Shown here piece after piece: positions 19,213-27,213 of a stretch of DNA of 64,000 bases (the stretch's first letter is position 1; the number at the start of each line of letters is the position of its first letter). The stretch is taken from NCBI RefSeq assembly GCF_900129565.1, contig NZ_FQWD01000002.1, positions 616,439-680,438 of the forward strand. The letters are read 5' to 3'. Below the pieces are notes generated by a model that searched no databases, was not told where the DNA came from, and saw only the letters and a program-made list of their open reading frames with translations. The DNA comes from Marisediminitalea aggregata. GTDB lineage: Bacteria; Pseudomonadota; Gammaproteobacteria; Enterobacterales; Alteromonadaceae. A program made the translations under genes and the position numbers.

Positions 19213-19944
19213 ATGAGCCAAATTAAGCAACTTACCCTAACGTTAAAGCAACTGCTTCGGGAACATGATCTGACTTACCGTGACATTGCGGACGCCCTTG
19301 CATTGAGCGAAGCCAGTATTAAACGGTGTTTCTCTCAACAGAGTTTTACATTGGAAAGACTGGAGCAAATTACCGATATTATGGGCATGACACTCAGCGA
19401 TGTGTTTGTATTAATGGCACAGCAGCAGCAAAAAGTGTCGCAACTTACGGAATCTCAGGAGCAACAATTATTAGAAAATCCCAAATTGTTGCTGGCTGCG
19501 GTGTGTGTACGGGACGGCTGGCAGTTCGATGAGCTAATCGCTCACTACGATATCAGTGAGCACGAAGCAATCCAGCTATTTGCAAAGCTGGATCGTTTGC
19601 GGCTAATAGAACTGCACCCAGGCAACCGCTACCGTTTGCTTATTGCTCAGGATTTCCGGTGGATCCCCGGCGGGCCGTTGGAGCGGTTTATGGAACAGGA
19701 AGTCATGGTTAAATTTATGGCGCCGAAAAAGAACGAGCCCTGGACGTTTCGCTTTTACTTACGTGGGCGTTATTCGCAATCGTCGGTAGAGATTTTGCAG
19801 CGCCGCCTGAATCAAATAACCCGGGAAGCCGCAGAGCTAAACGAAGAGGACGCCAGGCTGCCTATTGCAGAGCGCACGCACATGGGGTTATTAATGGCAA
19901 TGCGTCCCTGGGAGCCCTCTTTGTTCGAGGCCATGCGCCGCTAA
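19213..19944 (+). CDS. XRE-type helix-turn-helix transcriptional regulator
   Basis: The N-terminus (about residues 8-65) is a Cro/CI-type helix-turn-helix: LTYRDIADALALSEASIKR, then FTLERLEQITDIMGMTLSDVF. The remaining 175 residues form a separate domain (LLAAVCVRDGWQFDELIAHYDI, then RWIPGGPLERFMEQEVMVKF) of no family I can name, perhaps for ligand binding or dimerisation. The gene is divergent from the 18752 operon, a possible target, and its stop overlaps the stop of the convergent Cache-like gene by 3 bases. Confidence 0.8.
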   Translation: MSQIKQLTLTLKQLLREHDLTYRDIADALALSEASIKRCFSQQSFTLERLEQITDIMGMTLSDVFVLMAQQQQKVSQLTESQEQQLLENPKLLLAAVCVRDGWQFDELIAHYDISEHEAIQLFAKLDRLRLIELHPGNRYRLLIAQDFRWIPGGPLERFMEQEVMVKFMAPKKNEPWTFRFYLRGRYSQSSVEILQRRLNQITREAAELNEEDARLPIAERTHMGLLMAMRPWEPSLFEAMRR

Positions 19945-21935
19945 TCGCGGTTATTGACCTCGGCCACCAGGGCAATAATATCGTTGTGGTAATTATCGGC
20001 GACTTTGTACTCCCGGTAGCCCTTGGACACCGCATACCCCATGGTGAATTCCACACCTTCAATGCTGTAGAGGCCAGCACCTTGCCTGCCGTTTTCCAGT
20101 TGCGTCACTTCCCCGGGTAACGTCAGTGTGTCGCCAACCTGCCAGGGAGCGTTTTGACATGCGCCAACAACTTTGCCGCTGCGCTCAATGTACACAGCGA
20201 TGCGTTTGCCATCGCTGCCCGCTACCACGTCGTTCAACATATCCTGAAACTGCGGCGTGCTGTCGAACACCAGGCCTATTCCGCCCAACAGCGTACTCTG
20301 CTGTTGAATCGCCGCATTGTAGATATACGTATGCTGATTGTTGTAATACGGGCTAGGTACAAACTCTGATACACAATACTGCTGTGGTGAATTCAACGTT
20401 TTAACCCCCTGCCAATGGCTGTCTGCATGGGCCGTCTCACCGATACGAGCAGCAAAATCCGGGTTAGACGCAGCAACAATGTTGCCCTGATTGTCGTAAA
20501 GGTAGATACAGGTATAAACGGTGTAGAGGTCGTTAATGTAAACCAGAATGTCGCCTAACATTTGCTGGGCATCGTCAGATTGATGCGCTGAATCAATCAG
20601 TTCAATAAACTTCGAAGTCAGTGCCCACCACCGGCAATCGTTGGCACGCTCATAGAGATTGCGATCCATAATGTCGATGGCCAGTGCCGCGTCAAAACTC
20701 AGGTCGTTAAAATGCGTGCTCAGCGCGGTACTCATTAACTGACTCACCGAATCGCTGAAAATGGTCTGCATCTGACGGCCAATTTTACGGATCTCTTCCA
20801 GAATGGGAATAAACTCGTCGGCATCACTGCGGGCTGCTGCTATGCGCCCGTTGAGCACCACCAGATCCAAATCGTCGGTGACGATTTTCGAACGTCGCTG
20901 GATCCCTTTTAATGTGGGAGAAAAGCCATTCCAACGTTTGCTGTCAATCACTTCAGCATCAGCGTCTACAGACGTGTTTTTAACCGGCACTAACGGCAAT
21001 AAAACACAACCTTGCCATCCCAGTCCCATGTATCCCTGATAACCCCGGGTTTTTGCTCTGGTCACCAGATACCGACGGTTGTCCAGCGTCAACATTTGAT
21101 TATCACCATTGAGCGCCAGCGCCGTATCTCTGGCTAGCAAATGCGGCTGACTCGACACCAGTACATTCCCTTTGTTGTCCAGCAAAGCCAGAATAGCCTG
21201 ATTGTTTTGCCCGAGATCGCCGAATAATGCTGCCATTTCGTCTTCTAATTTAAAGCTCAGACACAACACGCCGAGTATATGACCGCCATCTTGTTCTGGT
21301 GCCCTGATCGGCGCTAAAAATAATGACGACAGCGGTTGGTTTGGACGTAAACAGGAATACCGGCACAATTCATAGTAGGGCTCACTGCCTTTCAACACGT
21401 CGCTGATGATAGGGTCGGCAGTGTCTGTCACCGGATTTAGTGTATCCAATTGCGCTGTCACGTCGCCATTAACATCGATAAGCAGGATGTCATCGTACAC
21501 CGTGTATTTGGCTGCGTATTCCTGAAGTCGCGCCTGAATCTCACTTCGCTCATTGTCACTTCGTGAAGGCTGCGAAAGATAGTTTGTTAAATCAACATCG
21601 GTGGCCAAAAAGCCCACATCCGCTGTTCGCTCGAACAAATTGCGATTGGGAATGTCGACGATCACCTGGGCAACTGCAGCGTTTCTGCGATGTTGCTGTA
21701 GCAATTGTTCCGACAGCAGGTTTTCAATCAGCACCGCCTGTAGTTCAGCAAACTCCGCTTTTGTCTCAAGCATATTTACCAATAAGCTCTGAGGGACGTT
21801 CAAGCTGTTGATCTTGCCAATCAGCGCAACCTTATCCCACCAGGTATTTAACGTTCCCAAATTAACCTGATGCTGATTAACTGATTGAAATAGGGTAAAT
21901 AAACTCTCTTTATTCTGTTGTATTAGCACTTCCAT
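19941..21935 (-). CDS. Cytoplasmic tandem Cache-like sensor protein
   Basis: This 664-residue protein has no signal peptide or membrane helix. It contains two related halves. Each starts with a motif: DIPNRNLFERTADVGFLATD (94-113) and DIMDRNLYERANDCRWWALT (421-440). Each continues to a Cache/PAS-like core (VYDDILLIDVNGDVTAQLD in half one; LYTVYTCIYLYDNQGNIVA in half two). Such motifs usually occur in periplasmic parts of chemoreceptors; here no output domain is visible. An AGGGG ribosome site precedes the ATG. Ligand and partner are unknown; the recognition is by pattern only. Confidence 0.6.
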   Translation of the reverse strand: MEVLIQQNKESLFTLFQSVNQHQVNLGTLNTWWDKVALIGKINSLNVPQSLLVNMLETKAEFAELQAVLIENLLSEQLLQQHRRNAAVAQVIVDIPNRNLFERTADVGFLATDVDLTNYLSQPSRSDNERSEIQARLQEYAAKYTVYDDILLIDVNGDVTAQLDTLNPVTDTADPIISDVLKGSEPYYELCRYSCLRPNQPLSSLFLAPIRAPEQDGGHILGVLCLSFKLEDEMAALFGDLGQNNQAILALLDNKGNVLVSSQPHLLARDTALALNGDNQMLTLDNRRYLVTRAKTRGYQGYMGLGWQGCVLLPLVPVKNTSVDADAEVIDSKRWNGFSPTLKGIQRRSKIVTDDLDLVVLNGRIAAARSDADEFIPILEEIRKIGRQMQTIFSDSVSQLMSTALSTHFNDLSFDAALAIDIMDRNLYERANDCRWWALTSKFIELIDSAHQSDDAQQMLGDILVYINDLYTVYTCIYLYDNQGNIVAASNPDFAARIGETAHADSHWQGVKTLNSPQQYCVSEFVPSPYYNNQHTYIYNAAIQQQSTLLGGIGLVFDSTPQFQDMLNDVVAGSDGKRIAVYIERSGKVVGACQNAPWQVGDTLTLPGEVTQLENGRQGAGLYSIEGVEFTMGYAVSKGYREYKVADNYHNDIIALVAEVNNRD

Positions 21936-22107
21936 CTGACGCCCCTACGACTTTAGTATAAGTTACTGTTTTATTTATAGTTTTACCTTATCTTTTATAT
22001 CAGATGCCATCCGTGAGGATTGTATAAATTATGTTAAAAACAATATCGTTTGATTATTAAAATAAAAAAACACCTAAAAATATGGAATAAAAAACAACCA
22101 ATCGGCC

Positions 22108-22185
22108 GTTTAGATCATGACAGAAACCCTGTGCTGCTGTAATCTAAGCGCATGCGAGCCGCGAGGCATTTTGGGGAGAAGTTTG
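22108..22185 (+). promoter_or_regulatory. Possible structured leader of mgtE
   Basis: TTAGAT (22110-22115) pairs with ATCTAA (22142-22147) around an inner ACAG/CTGT stem. A second small stem, GCC/GGC, lies just before the ribosome site. Mg2+ transporter genes are often preceded by sensing leaders, but this does not match a riboswitch I know, and the stems are short. Confidence 0.25.
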
Positions 22186-23544
22186 GTGGCAGAAGCTATC
22201 GAAACGAAATACGCACAGAGTCAATTACGCGACATCAACCAGGCTTTGTCAGAAGGCCGGTTTGTGTCTGTGCGCAAGTTTCTCCACGAAATGCCGCCCA
22301 GTGATGTCGCCCATATTCTGGAATCCAGCCCAACAAAAACCCGTGATGACCTGTGGGAACTCCTCGACAGTGATTTTCACGGTGACGTTATAGAAGAATT
22401 ATCTGAGGATGTCCGTAACGGGATCATTGCCAAAATGATTCCAGCCAACGTGGTTGACGCCTTAGAAGACATGGACACCGACGATCTGGCTGAAACCCTG
22501 TCGAGTCTGCCGGACGAGGTGTTGCAGGACATCCTGCAATCGATGGACGCACAGGATCGCCATCGCGCAGAACAAGCCATGTCTTATGGTGAAGAAACCG
22601 CCGGGTTCATTATGAATACCGACACCATCACCTTAAGGCCTGATGTGTCGGTTGATGTGGTGTTGCGCTATTTGCGCCTGAAGGGAGAGTTGCCCGAAAA
22701 CACAGATACGTTTTACGTGGTCAATCGCACTGACAATCTGGAAGGGATCGTACCGGTTTCGCGATTGCTCACCGCTGACCCCGAGGCCACGGTTTCCGAT
22801 GTGATGGACGAAGAGCCGGAAGCAATTCCCGTCAATATGCCCGACGATGAAGTAGCCAGTATGTTCGAACGCTACAACTGGTTGTCGGCCCCGGTTGTAG
22901 ATGACAAACACCGCCTGGTAGGTCGTATTACCATTGACGACGTGGTCGACATCATCCGTGAAGATGCAGAACACTCCATGATGAGTATGGCGGGTCTGGA
23001 TGACGAAGAAGATACCTTTGCCCCTGTTATGCAAAGTACCAAGCGTCGTTCAGTGTGGTTAGGTGTGAACTTACTTACCGCGCTTATGGCAGCTGCTGTC
23101 AGCGATCTGTTTGAGGCGACACTGAGCCAGTTGGCTGTGCTGGCCATTCTTAATACCATCGTGCCCAGTATGGGCGGCGTAGCAGGTAACCAAACCCTGA
23201 CGCTGGTGATCCGCGGGATGGCACTGGGTCATGTGAATCCGTCCAACTCCCGTTGGTTAATCTACAAAGAACTCGCGATCGGCGGGTTGAATGGTGTGAT
23301 TTGGGCCGTGCTGATTGCATCAGTCATTGCAGTATGGAAACAGGACCTCACTCTCGGGTTAATTATCGCTTTTGCCATGTTGATGAATATGATTGCTGCA
23401 GCACTGTCCGGGGCAACACTGCCGATTATAATGAAGAAACTGCGCATTGATCCGGCGTTAGCGGGTAGTGTTATTCTGACGACGATTACAGATGTCGTGG
23501 GTATCTTCGCGTTTCTTGGTACCGCAACCCTGTTCCTTATCTAA
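22186..23544 (+). CDS. mgtE: Magnesium transporter MgtE
   Basis: MgtE is a Mg2+-gated Mg2+ channel. The protein has an N-terminal superhelical domain (VRKFLHEMPPSDVAHILESS), two CBS domains (about 130-255) and five membrane helices with the pore motif VPSMGGVAGNQTL. The frame is open from an ATG at 22117, but GTG at 22186 has GGGGAG at 7-base spacing and gives VAEAIETKY..., 452 residues, the usual family start and size. The cysteine-rich 23-residue upstream stretch is more likely leader. Confidence 0.95.
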   Translation: MAEAIETKYAQSQLRDINQALSEGRFVSVRKFLHEMPPSDVAHILESSPTKTRDDLWELLDSDFHGDVIEELSEDVRNGIIAKMIPANVVDALEDMDTDDLAETLSSLPDEVLQDILQSMDAQDRHRAEQAMSYGEETAGFIMNTDTITLRPDVSVDVVLRYLRLKGELPENTDTFYVVNRTDNLEGIVPVSRLLTADPEATVSDVMDEEPEAIPVNMPDDEVASMFERYNWLSAPVVDDKHRLVGRITIDDVVDIIREDAEHSMMSMAGLDDEEDTFAPVMQSTKRRSVWLGVNLLTALMAAAVSDLFEATLSQLAVLAILNTIVPSMGGVAGNQTLTLVIRGMALGHVNPSNSRWLIYKELAIGGLNGVIWAVLIASVIAVWKQDLTLGLIIAFAMLMNMIAAALSGATLPIIMKKLRIDPALAGSVILTTITDVVGIFAFLGTATLFLI

Positions 23545-23562
23545 ACCTTCCTTTTATTATGC

Positions 23563-24285
23563 CTAAGCACTGTAAGGCAATGCCATTTCGGTGGGCAATA
23601 CGCTCGCCGAATTAAACTTATAACCGACTCCCCAGACCGTTTCGACTAACTTACTGTGTAAGGGAGCTTTGTCGAGTTTGGCGCGTAAGCGATTTACGTG
23701 ACTGTTCACCGTGTGCTCATAGCCGCTGTAGTGATAGCCCCACACCGAAGACAACAGCTGTGCACGGGAAAAGACCTGGTCCGGGTGACTGGCCAGGAAA
23801 TACAATAAATCAAATTCGGTGGCGGTTAAGGGTAATGCGTAGCCATTTACCGTTGCATGGTGATAGTTGTGATCAATACGGAAGCAGCCTATCTGAATAG
23901 GGCGTTCATTGCCTGTTGACGAACTTGCGGGCGTTCTGCGTAACTGAACGCGTACTCTGGCTTGTAATTCGGCAGGGTTACACGGGTAATCCAGATAATC
24001 CTGGGCCCCGAGTTCGAGGGATAAAATGCGCTCTGCTTCACAGCCTTGCTGCGCCAGCACGATGACGGCCGAGTTCACTGCTTTGCGCACCAGAGCGCGG
24101 AAATCATCGAGGCATTCGACCAGGGGCTGGCTTAACGCCAACACAATGACCGGCACAAACTCATGCGTGCATTTGTGTAATGCAGTCGCCATACTGGTTG
24201 CCAGCGCACAATCTGCATTGACGCGCTGTAAACAGTGCTGCAGTTCTGATGAGGGTGTGTTGCCTTGATTTACGATTAGAATCAT
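23563..24285 (-). CDS. OmpR/PhoB-type response regulator with degenerate receiver
   Basis: This 240-residue protein has a receiver-like N-domain and an intact winged-helix DNA-binding domain (TATEFDLLYFLASHPDQVF, HTVNSHVNRLRAKLD, TVWGVGYKF). The receiver has lost its chemistry: the acidic pair is replaced (LIVNQGN), the phosphoacceptor position is Ala50 (VIVLALSQP), and the conserved lysine is a tyrosine (YLDYP). It is therefore probably not phosphorylated. The ATG at 24285 has GGAG at 7-base spacing; 12 further upstream codons are open. No histidine kinase gene is adjacent. It follows two spondin-domain genes. Confidence 0.88.
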   Translation of the reverse strand: MILIVNQGNTPSSELQHCLQRVNADCALATSMATALHKCTHEFVPVIVLALSQPLVECLDDFRALVRKAVNSAVIVLAQQGCEAERILSLELGAQDYLDYPCNPAELQARVRVQLRRTPASSSTGNERPIQIGCFRIDHNYHHATVNGYALPLTATEFDLLYFLASHPDQVFSRAQLLSSVWGYHYSGYEHTVNSHVNRLRAKLDKAPLHSKLVETVWGVGYKFNSASVLPTEMALPYSA

Positions 24286-24289
24286 TCCG

Positions 24290-24394
24290 TTTCTCCGGTC
24301 TGTCGAATTGCCTGGCTGCATTTTGCTCTGGCCAGGCCCACTGCCTCATTTTATTGATGAAACAATGCTACTCTTATCCAACAGACCGGAAAAA
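24290..24394 (-). promoter_or_regulatory. Candidate structured RNA leader that sequesters a ribosome site
   Basis: In the minus-strand RNA, 14-base arms 24394-24381 and 24303-24290 pair (13 Watson-Crick pairs and one G-U). The 3' arm contains the GGAG ribosome site (24296-24293) of the response regulator. Inside the 77-base loop there is a second perfect 7-bp stem, GCCTGGC/GCCAGGC (24337-24331 with 24316-24310), and a weak TCAT/ATGA stem, so a three-way junction is possible. Confidence 0.45.
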
Positions 24395-24402
24395 CTAACT
24401 AA

Positions 24403-25113
24403 TTATTCCACACGGGTAATAATTAATCGGGCGACCGGGTTATCAAACCGGTGTTCAGCCATCAGTACCGAGTCAGGTAACGTGTCCTGGGAGGACACCA
24501 CGCCCGGGTGATAACTAACGGTATCCGCGTCATCACGCTCTGCGTTGAACCCTTCACCACCGTCAGCGGGGCCCGGAATGGTACCAGCAGCTTCACTGTT
24601 AGCTTCCGTACCAGTGTCATAAACCGGCAACATCATCGACATGGAATCATTCACCGCCAAATCGCTAAGCGCTTTGTTGGTTATTCCGGTAAAGGCGTCG
24701 TTGGTATTTACCAGCATAGTGACTACAGACAGATACGCCGCCTGCTCGTCCGATACGGTAAGCTGATACGACTCGTTGCTTCCGGGGCCCACAGGTGCGC
24801 TGCCCGACTCTGTTGCCAGTGTACCTTCGGTTGCCAGCACATCGCTGTTGTCGCCCCCCTCAGCAAGCACTTCCAGTGCCGCCGACGCGCTTTCACCCAC
24901 TTGCCACAATGACTGCTCACCATGCAGCAGAACCGCTACCGGCGACAGAGGCTGTGCAGCACTGATATTTTCGATAGTCACTTCATAGGTTAACATCACC
25001 GGCTCAGGTTCTGGCTCAGGTGTATTGCGGTTATTGTCATTGTGATCACAGGCGGCAAGTAACGCCGTGCCCATTCCCACTACAGCCAGATTACGTAACA
25101 TTGAAAGCTTCAT
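24403..25113 (-). CDS. Spondin-domain lipoprotein
   Basis: This 236-residue protein has a lipoprotein signal (lipobox LLAAC, Cys about residue 22), an Asn/Pro/Glu-rich linker and a spondin_N-like domain. Shared with the next gene are YEVTIENIS, PLSPVAVLLH, SLWQVGESASAALEVLAEGGD, MLVNTNDAFTGI, VYDTGTEANSE and an RFDNPVARLIITRVE end. Spondin_N domains bind surfaces or matrix in eukaryotes; the bacterial role is not established. It is 9 bases after its paralogue, so the two should be co-transcribed. Confidence 0.8.
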   Translation of the reverse strand: MKLSMLRNLAVVGMGTALLAACDHNDNNRNTPEPEPEPVMLTYEVTIENISAAQPLSPVAVLLHGEQSLWQVGESASAALEVLAEGGDNSDVLATEGTLATESGSAPVGPGSNESYQLTVSDEQAAYLSVVTMLVNTNDAFTGITNKALSDLAVNDSMSMMLPVYDTGTEANSEAAGTIPGPADGGEGFNAERDDADTVSYHPGVVSSQDTLPDSVLMAEHRFDNPVARLIITRVE

Positions 25114-25122
25114 AACGCCTCC

Positions 25123-25836
25123 TTATTCCGTTACGGTCACGGTAACTTTGGCTACCGGGTTCAACCAGCGTTGCACGGTATTTTGAATATCACTTTGACC
25201 ACCCATCATATCCGCATCGCCCAGGTTACCGGGGTGAATGTGCACCATGGCGTTGTTGATAGTGGTTGTAACACCGCTGCCACCTGTGCCAATCAGATCT
25301 TCTAATGGCGGAGGTACAGGCATACCTGGCGCACCCGGCGCGCCGCCCCCACGAATTTCATCGTTCGCTTCTGTACCGGCATCATAGGCGTTAAGGTAGA
25401 CGGTATAAGTGCCGGCTTCCTGGGGAATTGGCCAGCTATTCAGACCGACAAAACCATCGTTGGTAGGTAGCAACATACCCACAATAGACAGCGCAGTGTT
25501 CGTATCTGCCGTGGTAAATGTTGCCGTGGTGCTTGCAGTAGGCATAAGTAAACCGCCAGCCGGGTTAGCCACCATATCAGCGCTGATAGCCATCGCTGCC
25601 GTCTCTAAACCTGAAATATCACCGCCTTCAGCCATAGCTTGCAGTTCAGCGGAGGCCGCTTCACCTACATTAAACAAAGATTGGTCAGGTGTGTGTGCTG
25701 TAACTAGCAGCGGCGTGAAATAAATCCCGCGTGTGAGGTTTTGTACCTCAACTTCTACATCAACGGCATGCGCCTGAACAGCGGTGCCGGCTAAAGCAGC
25801 GGATAGCATTAAACGGAACAGATTTGAACGTGTCAT
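25123..25836 (-). CDS. Exported spondin-domain protein
   Basis: This 237-residue protein has a Sec signal peptide (to about AVQAHA, residue 24) and a spondin_N-like domain: VEVQNLTRGIYFTPLLVTAH, SLFNVGEAASAELQAMAEGGD, LLPTNDGFVGLNSW, AYDAGTEANDE, and a NPVAKVTVTVTE end. It is a paralogue of the downstream lipoprotein but lacks a lipobox and has a Gly/Pro-rich insert (GGGAPGAPGMPVPPP), so it is likely free in the periplasm or secreted. It is the first gene of the locus; an upstream terminator separates it from sspB. Confidence 0.8.
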   Translation of the reverse strand: MTRSNLFRLMLSAALAGTAVQAHAVDVEVEVQNLTRGIYFTPLLVTAHTPDQSLFNVGEAASAELQAMAEGGDISGLETAAMAISADMVANPAGGLLMPTASTTATFTTADTNTALSIVGMLLPTNDGFVGLNSWPIPQEAGTYTVYLNAYDAGTEANDEIRGGGAPGAPGMPVPPPLEDLIGTGGSGVTTTINNAMVHIHPGNLGDADMMGGQSDIQNTVQRWLNPVAKVTVTVTE

Positions 25837-25990
25837 TGTATCTCCTTACTGAGTCAAAACGGTCATCAGCTGACATCAACTGACGGGTGTAAGAAGATAA
25901 TGCGAGGAAGGTGTCGCGAAATTATCACGACAATTTCACAATTTTATGCCAGGGGTAAAAAGCAGGTGGTGGTATTTACTCAGACTTTAA

Positions 25991-26020
25991 AAGTAAAAAA
26001 TCCGGCCTGGGCCGGATTTT
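25991..26020 (-). terminator. Intrinsic terminator of the sspA-sspB transcript
   Basis: TCCGGC and GCCGGA pair around a CTGG loop, extended by A/T runs on both sides; on the minus strand the hairpin is followed by six Ts. It sits just after the sspB stop. Confidence 0.9.
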
Positions 26021-26028
26021 CAATATAA

Positions 26029-26472
26029 CTACTTAACCACTTTCAGGTTCGGTTTACCCGTCGGTTTGGGTGGTGCCTGTGGCGGCACTTCTGCATCAGC
26101 TTTTGCTTCTGCAATCACCGGCGAAGGTGCTTCCGTTTCCGCTGTTTCTTCCAGCGGCTCGGCGGCAAATACCGTTCCAGCCCCATTCTCTCTGGCATAG
26201 ATAGCCAACACAGCATGACAAGGCATACTGATTCGACGTGGCTGACCACTAAAGCGCGCCTGGAATGACAAGCCGTCTTTGTCCAGGTAAAAGTTCACGC
26301 AGGCTGACGGAGAGATGTTCAGTACAATCTGACCGTCTTTTACAAATTCCTGCGGCACATCCACTAACTCATTAGTAGCGTCTACCACTATATATGGCGT
26401 AAGGTCGTTATCGACAATCCAGTCGAAAAACGCACGCAATAAATAGGGTTGGTTTGACGTCATTTGGGTCAT
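26029..26472 (-). CDS. sspB: ClpXP protease specificity-enhancing factor SspB
   Basis: SspB binds ssrA-tagged proteins and hands them to ClpXP. The N-terminal substrate-binding domain is well conserved (PYLLRAFFDWIVDNDLTPYIVVDA, DGQIVLNISP, VLAIYARENGAG). A flexible, Pro/Ala-rich linker (about 110-140) leads to the C-terminal ClpX-binding peptide (PNLKVVK), as in E. coli. Its start overlaps the sspA stop by 4 bases. Confidence 0.96.
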   Translation of the reverse strand: MTQMTSNQPYLLRAFFDWIVDNDLTPYIVVDATNELVDVPQEFVKDGQIVLNISPSACVNFYLDKDGLSFQARFSGQPRRISMPCHAVLAIYARENGAGTVFAAEPLEETAETEAPSPVIAEAKADAEVPPQAPPKPTGKPNLKVVK

Positions 26473-27101
26473 AGTGGGTTGTGGATCTCGCGTTCCTGAT
26501 CGGTTAACGATGCTTTGAACGAGCTGCGAGCAAAAATGCGGTTCATGTAAGCATGAATATCTTTGCTGCCGTTACCTGTCAGCTCAATGCCCAACGCAGG
26601 TAAACGCCATAACAGCGGTGCCAGATAGCAATCCACCAGGCTGAACTCTTCGCTCATGAAATATGGCATTTCAGAGAACACAGGTGCCAGACTAAGCAAT
26701 GCTTCACGCAGTTCATTACGCGCTGTTTCAACGTCGCCTTCACCACGGAAAATTTGTGCTGCCAGACTGTACCAGTCCTGCTCAATACGGTGCATCATCA
26801 GACGGCTTTGACCGCGTGACACAGGGTAAACAGGCATTAATGGCGGGTGCGGGAAACGCTCATCAAGGTATTCCATGATGATGTGCGACTTATAAAGCAC
26901 CAATTCACGATCGACCAACGTTGGTACCGTACCATACGGGTTTAGTTCAAGTAGATCCTCAGGCAGCTTGCTGGGGTCAGTGTAGCTGATTTCTACGCCG
27001 ACACCTTTTTCCGCCAATACGATGCGAACCTGGTGACTGTAGATATCAATTGTGTCTGAGAACAACGTCATGATTGAACGTTTATTCGCGGCTACGGCCA
27101 T
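26469..27101 (-). CDS. sspA: Stringent starvation protein A
   Basis: SspA is a GST-fold protein that binds RNA polymerase and acts in stationary phase and acid stress. The start MAVAANKRSIMTLFSDTIDI and the following YSHQVRIVLAEKGV match the family from the first residue, so the annotated start is secure; GGAGGA precedes the ATG. At 210 residues the length is typical (212 in E. coli). It forms a pair with sspB. Confidence 0.97.
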   Translation of the reverse strand: MAVAANKRSIMTLFSDTIDIYSHQVRIVLAEKGVGVEISYTDPSKLPEDLLELNPYGTVPTLVDRELVLYKSHIIMEYLDERFPHPPLMPVYPVSRGQSRLMMHRIEQDWYSLAAQIFRGEGDVETARNELREALLSLAPVFSEMPYFMSEEFSLVDCYLAPLLWRLPALGIELTGNGSKDIHAYMNRIFARSSFKASLTDQEREIHNPL

Positions 27102-27137
27102 TCATTCTCCTCCGTCAGAGATACGTTTGAAACTGTC

Positions 27138-27160
27138 CACTTTAACACCCTATTAAAGTG
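27138..27160. promoter_or_regulatory. Perfect inverted repeat upstream of sspA
   Basis: Eight-base arms CACTTTAA and TTAAAGTG flank a 7-base spacer. It lies between the petC terminator hairpin and the sspA ribosome site. It may be an operator or a leader hairpin; nothing shows which. Confidence 0.45.
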
Positions 27161-27183
27161 AAAAAAGGGGGCGAGAAGCCCCC
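27161..27183 (-). terminator. Intrinsic terminator after petC
   Basis: On the minus strand GGGGGC, a 5-base loop and GCCCCC are followed by six Ts. It lies 31 bases after the petC stop. Confidence 0.88.
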
Positions 27184-27191
27184 TGTCGGTC

Positions 27192-27197
27192 ATTATA
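27192..27197 (-). promoter_or_regulatory. Candidate -10 box for sspA
   Basis: TATAAT on the minus strand lies just after the petC stop and about 90 bases before the sspA start. No good -35 element is seen. If used, the petC terminator hairpin would be at the 5' end of the sspA transcript. Confidence 0.3.
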
Positions 27198-27213
27198 CTA
27201 TAAATTGGGCTAA

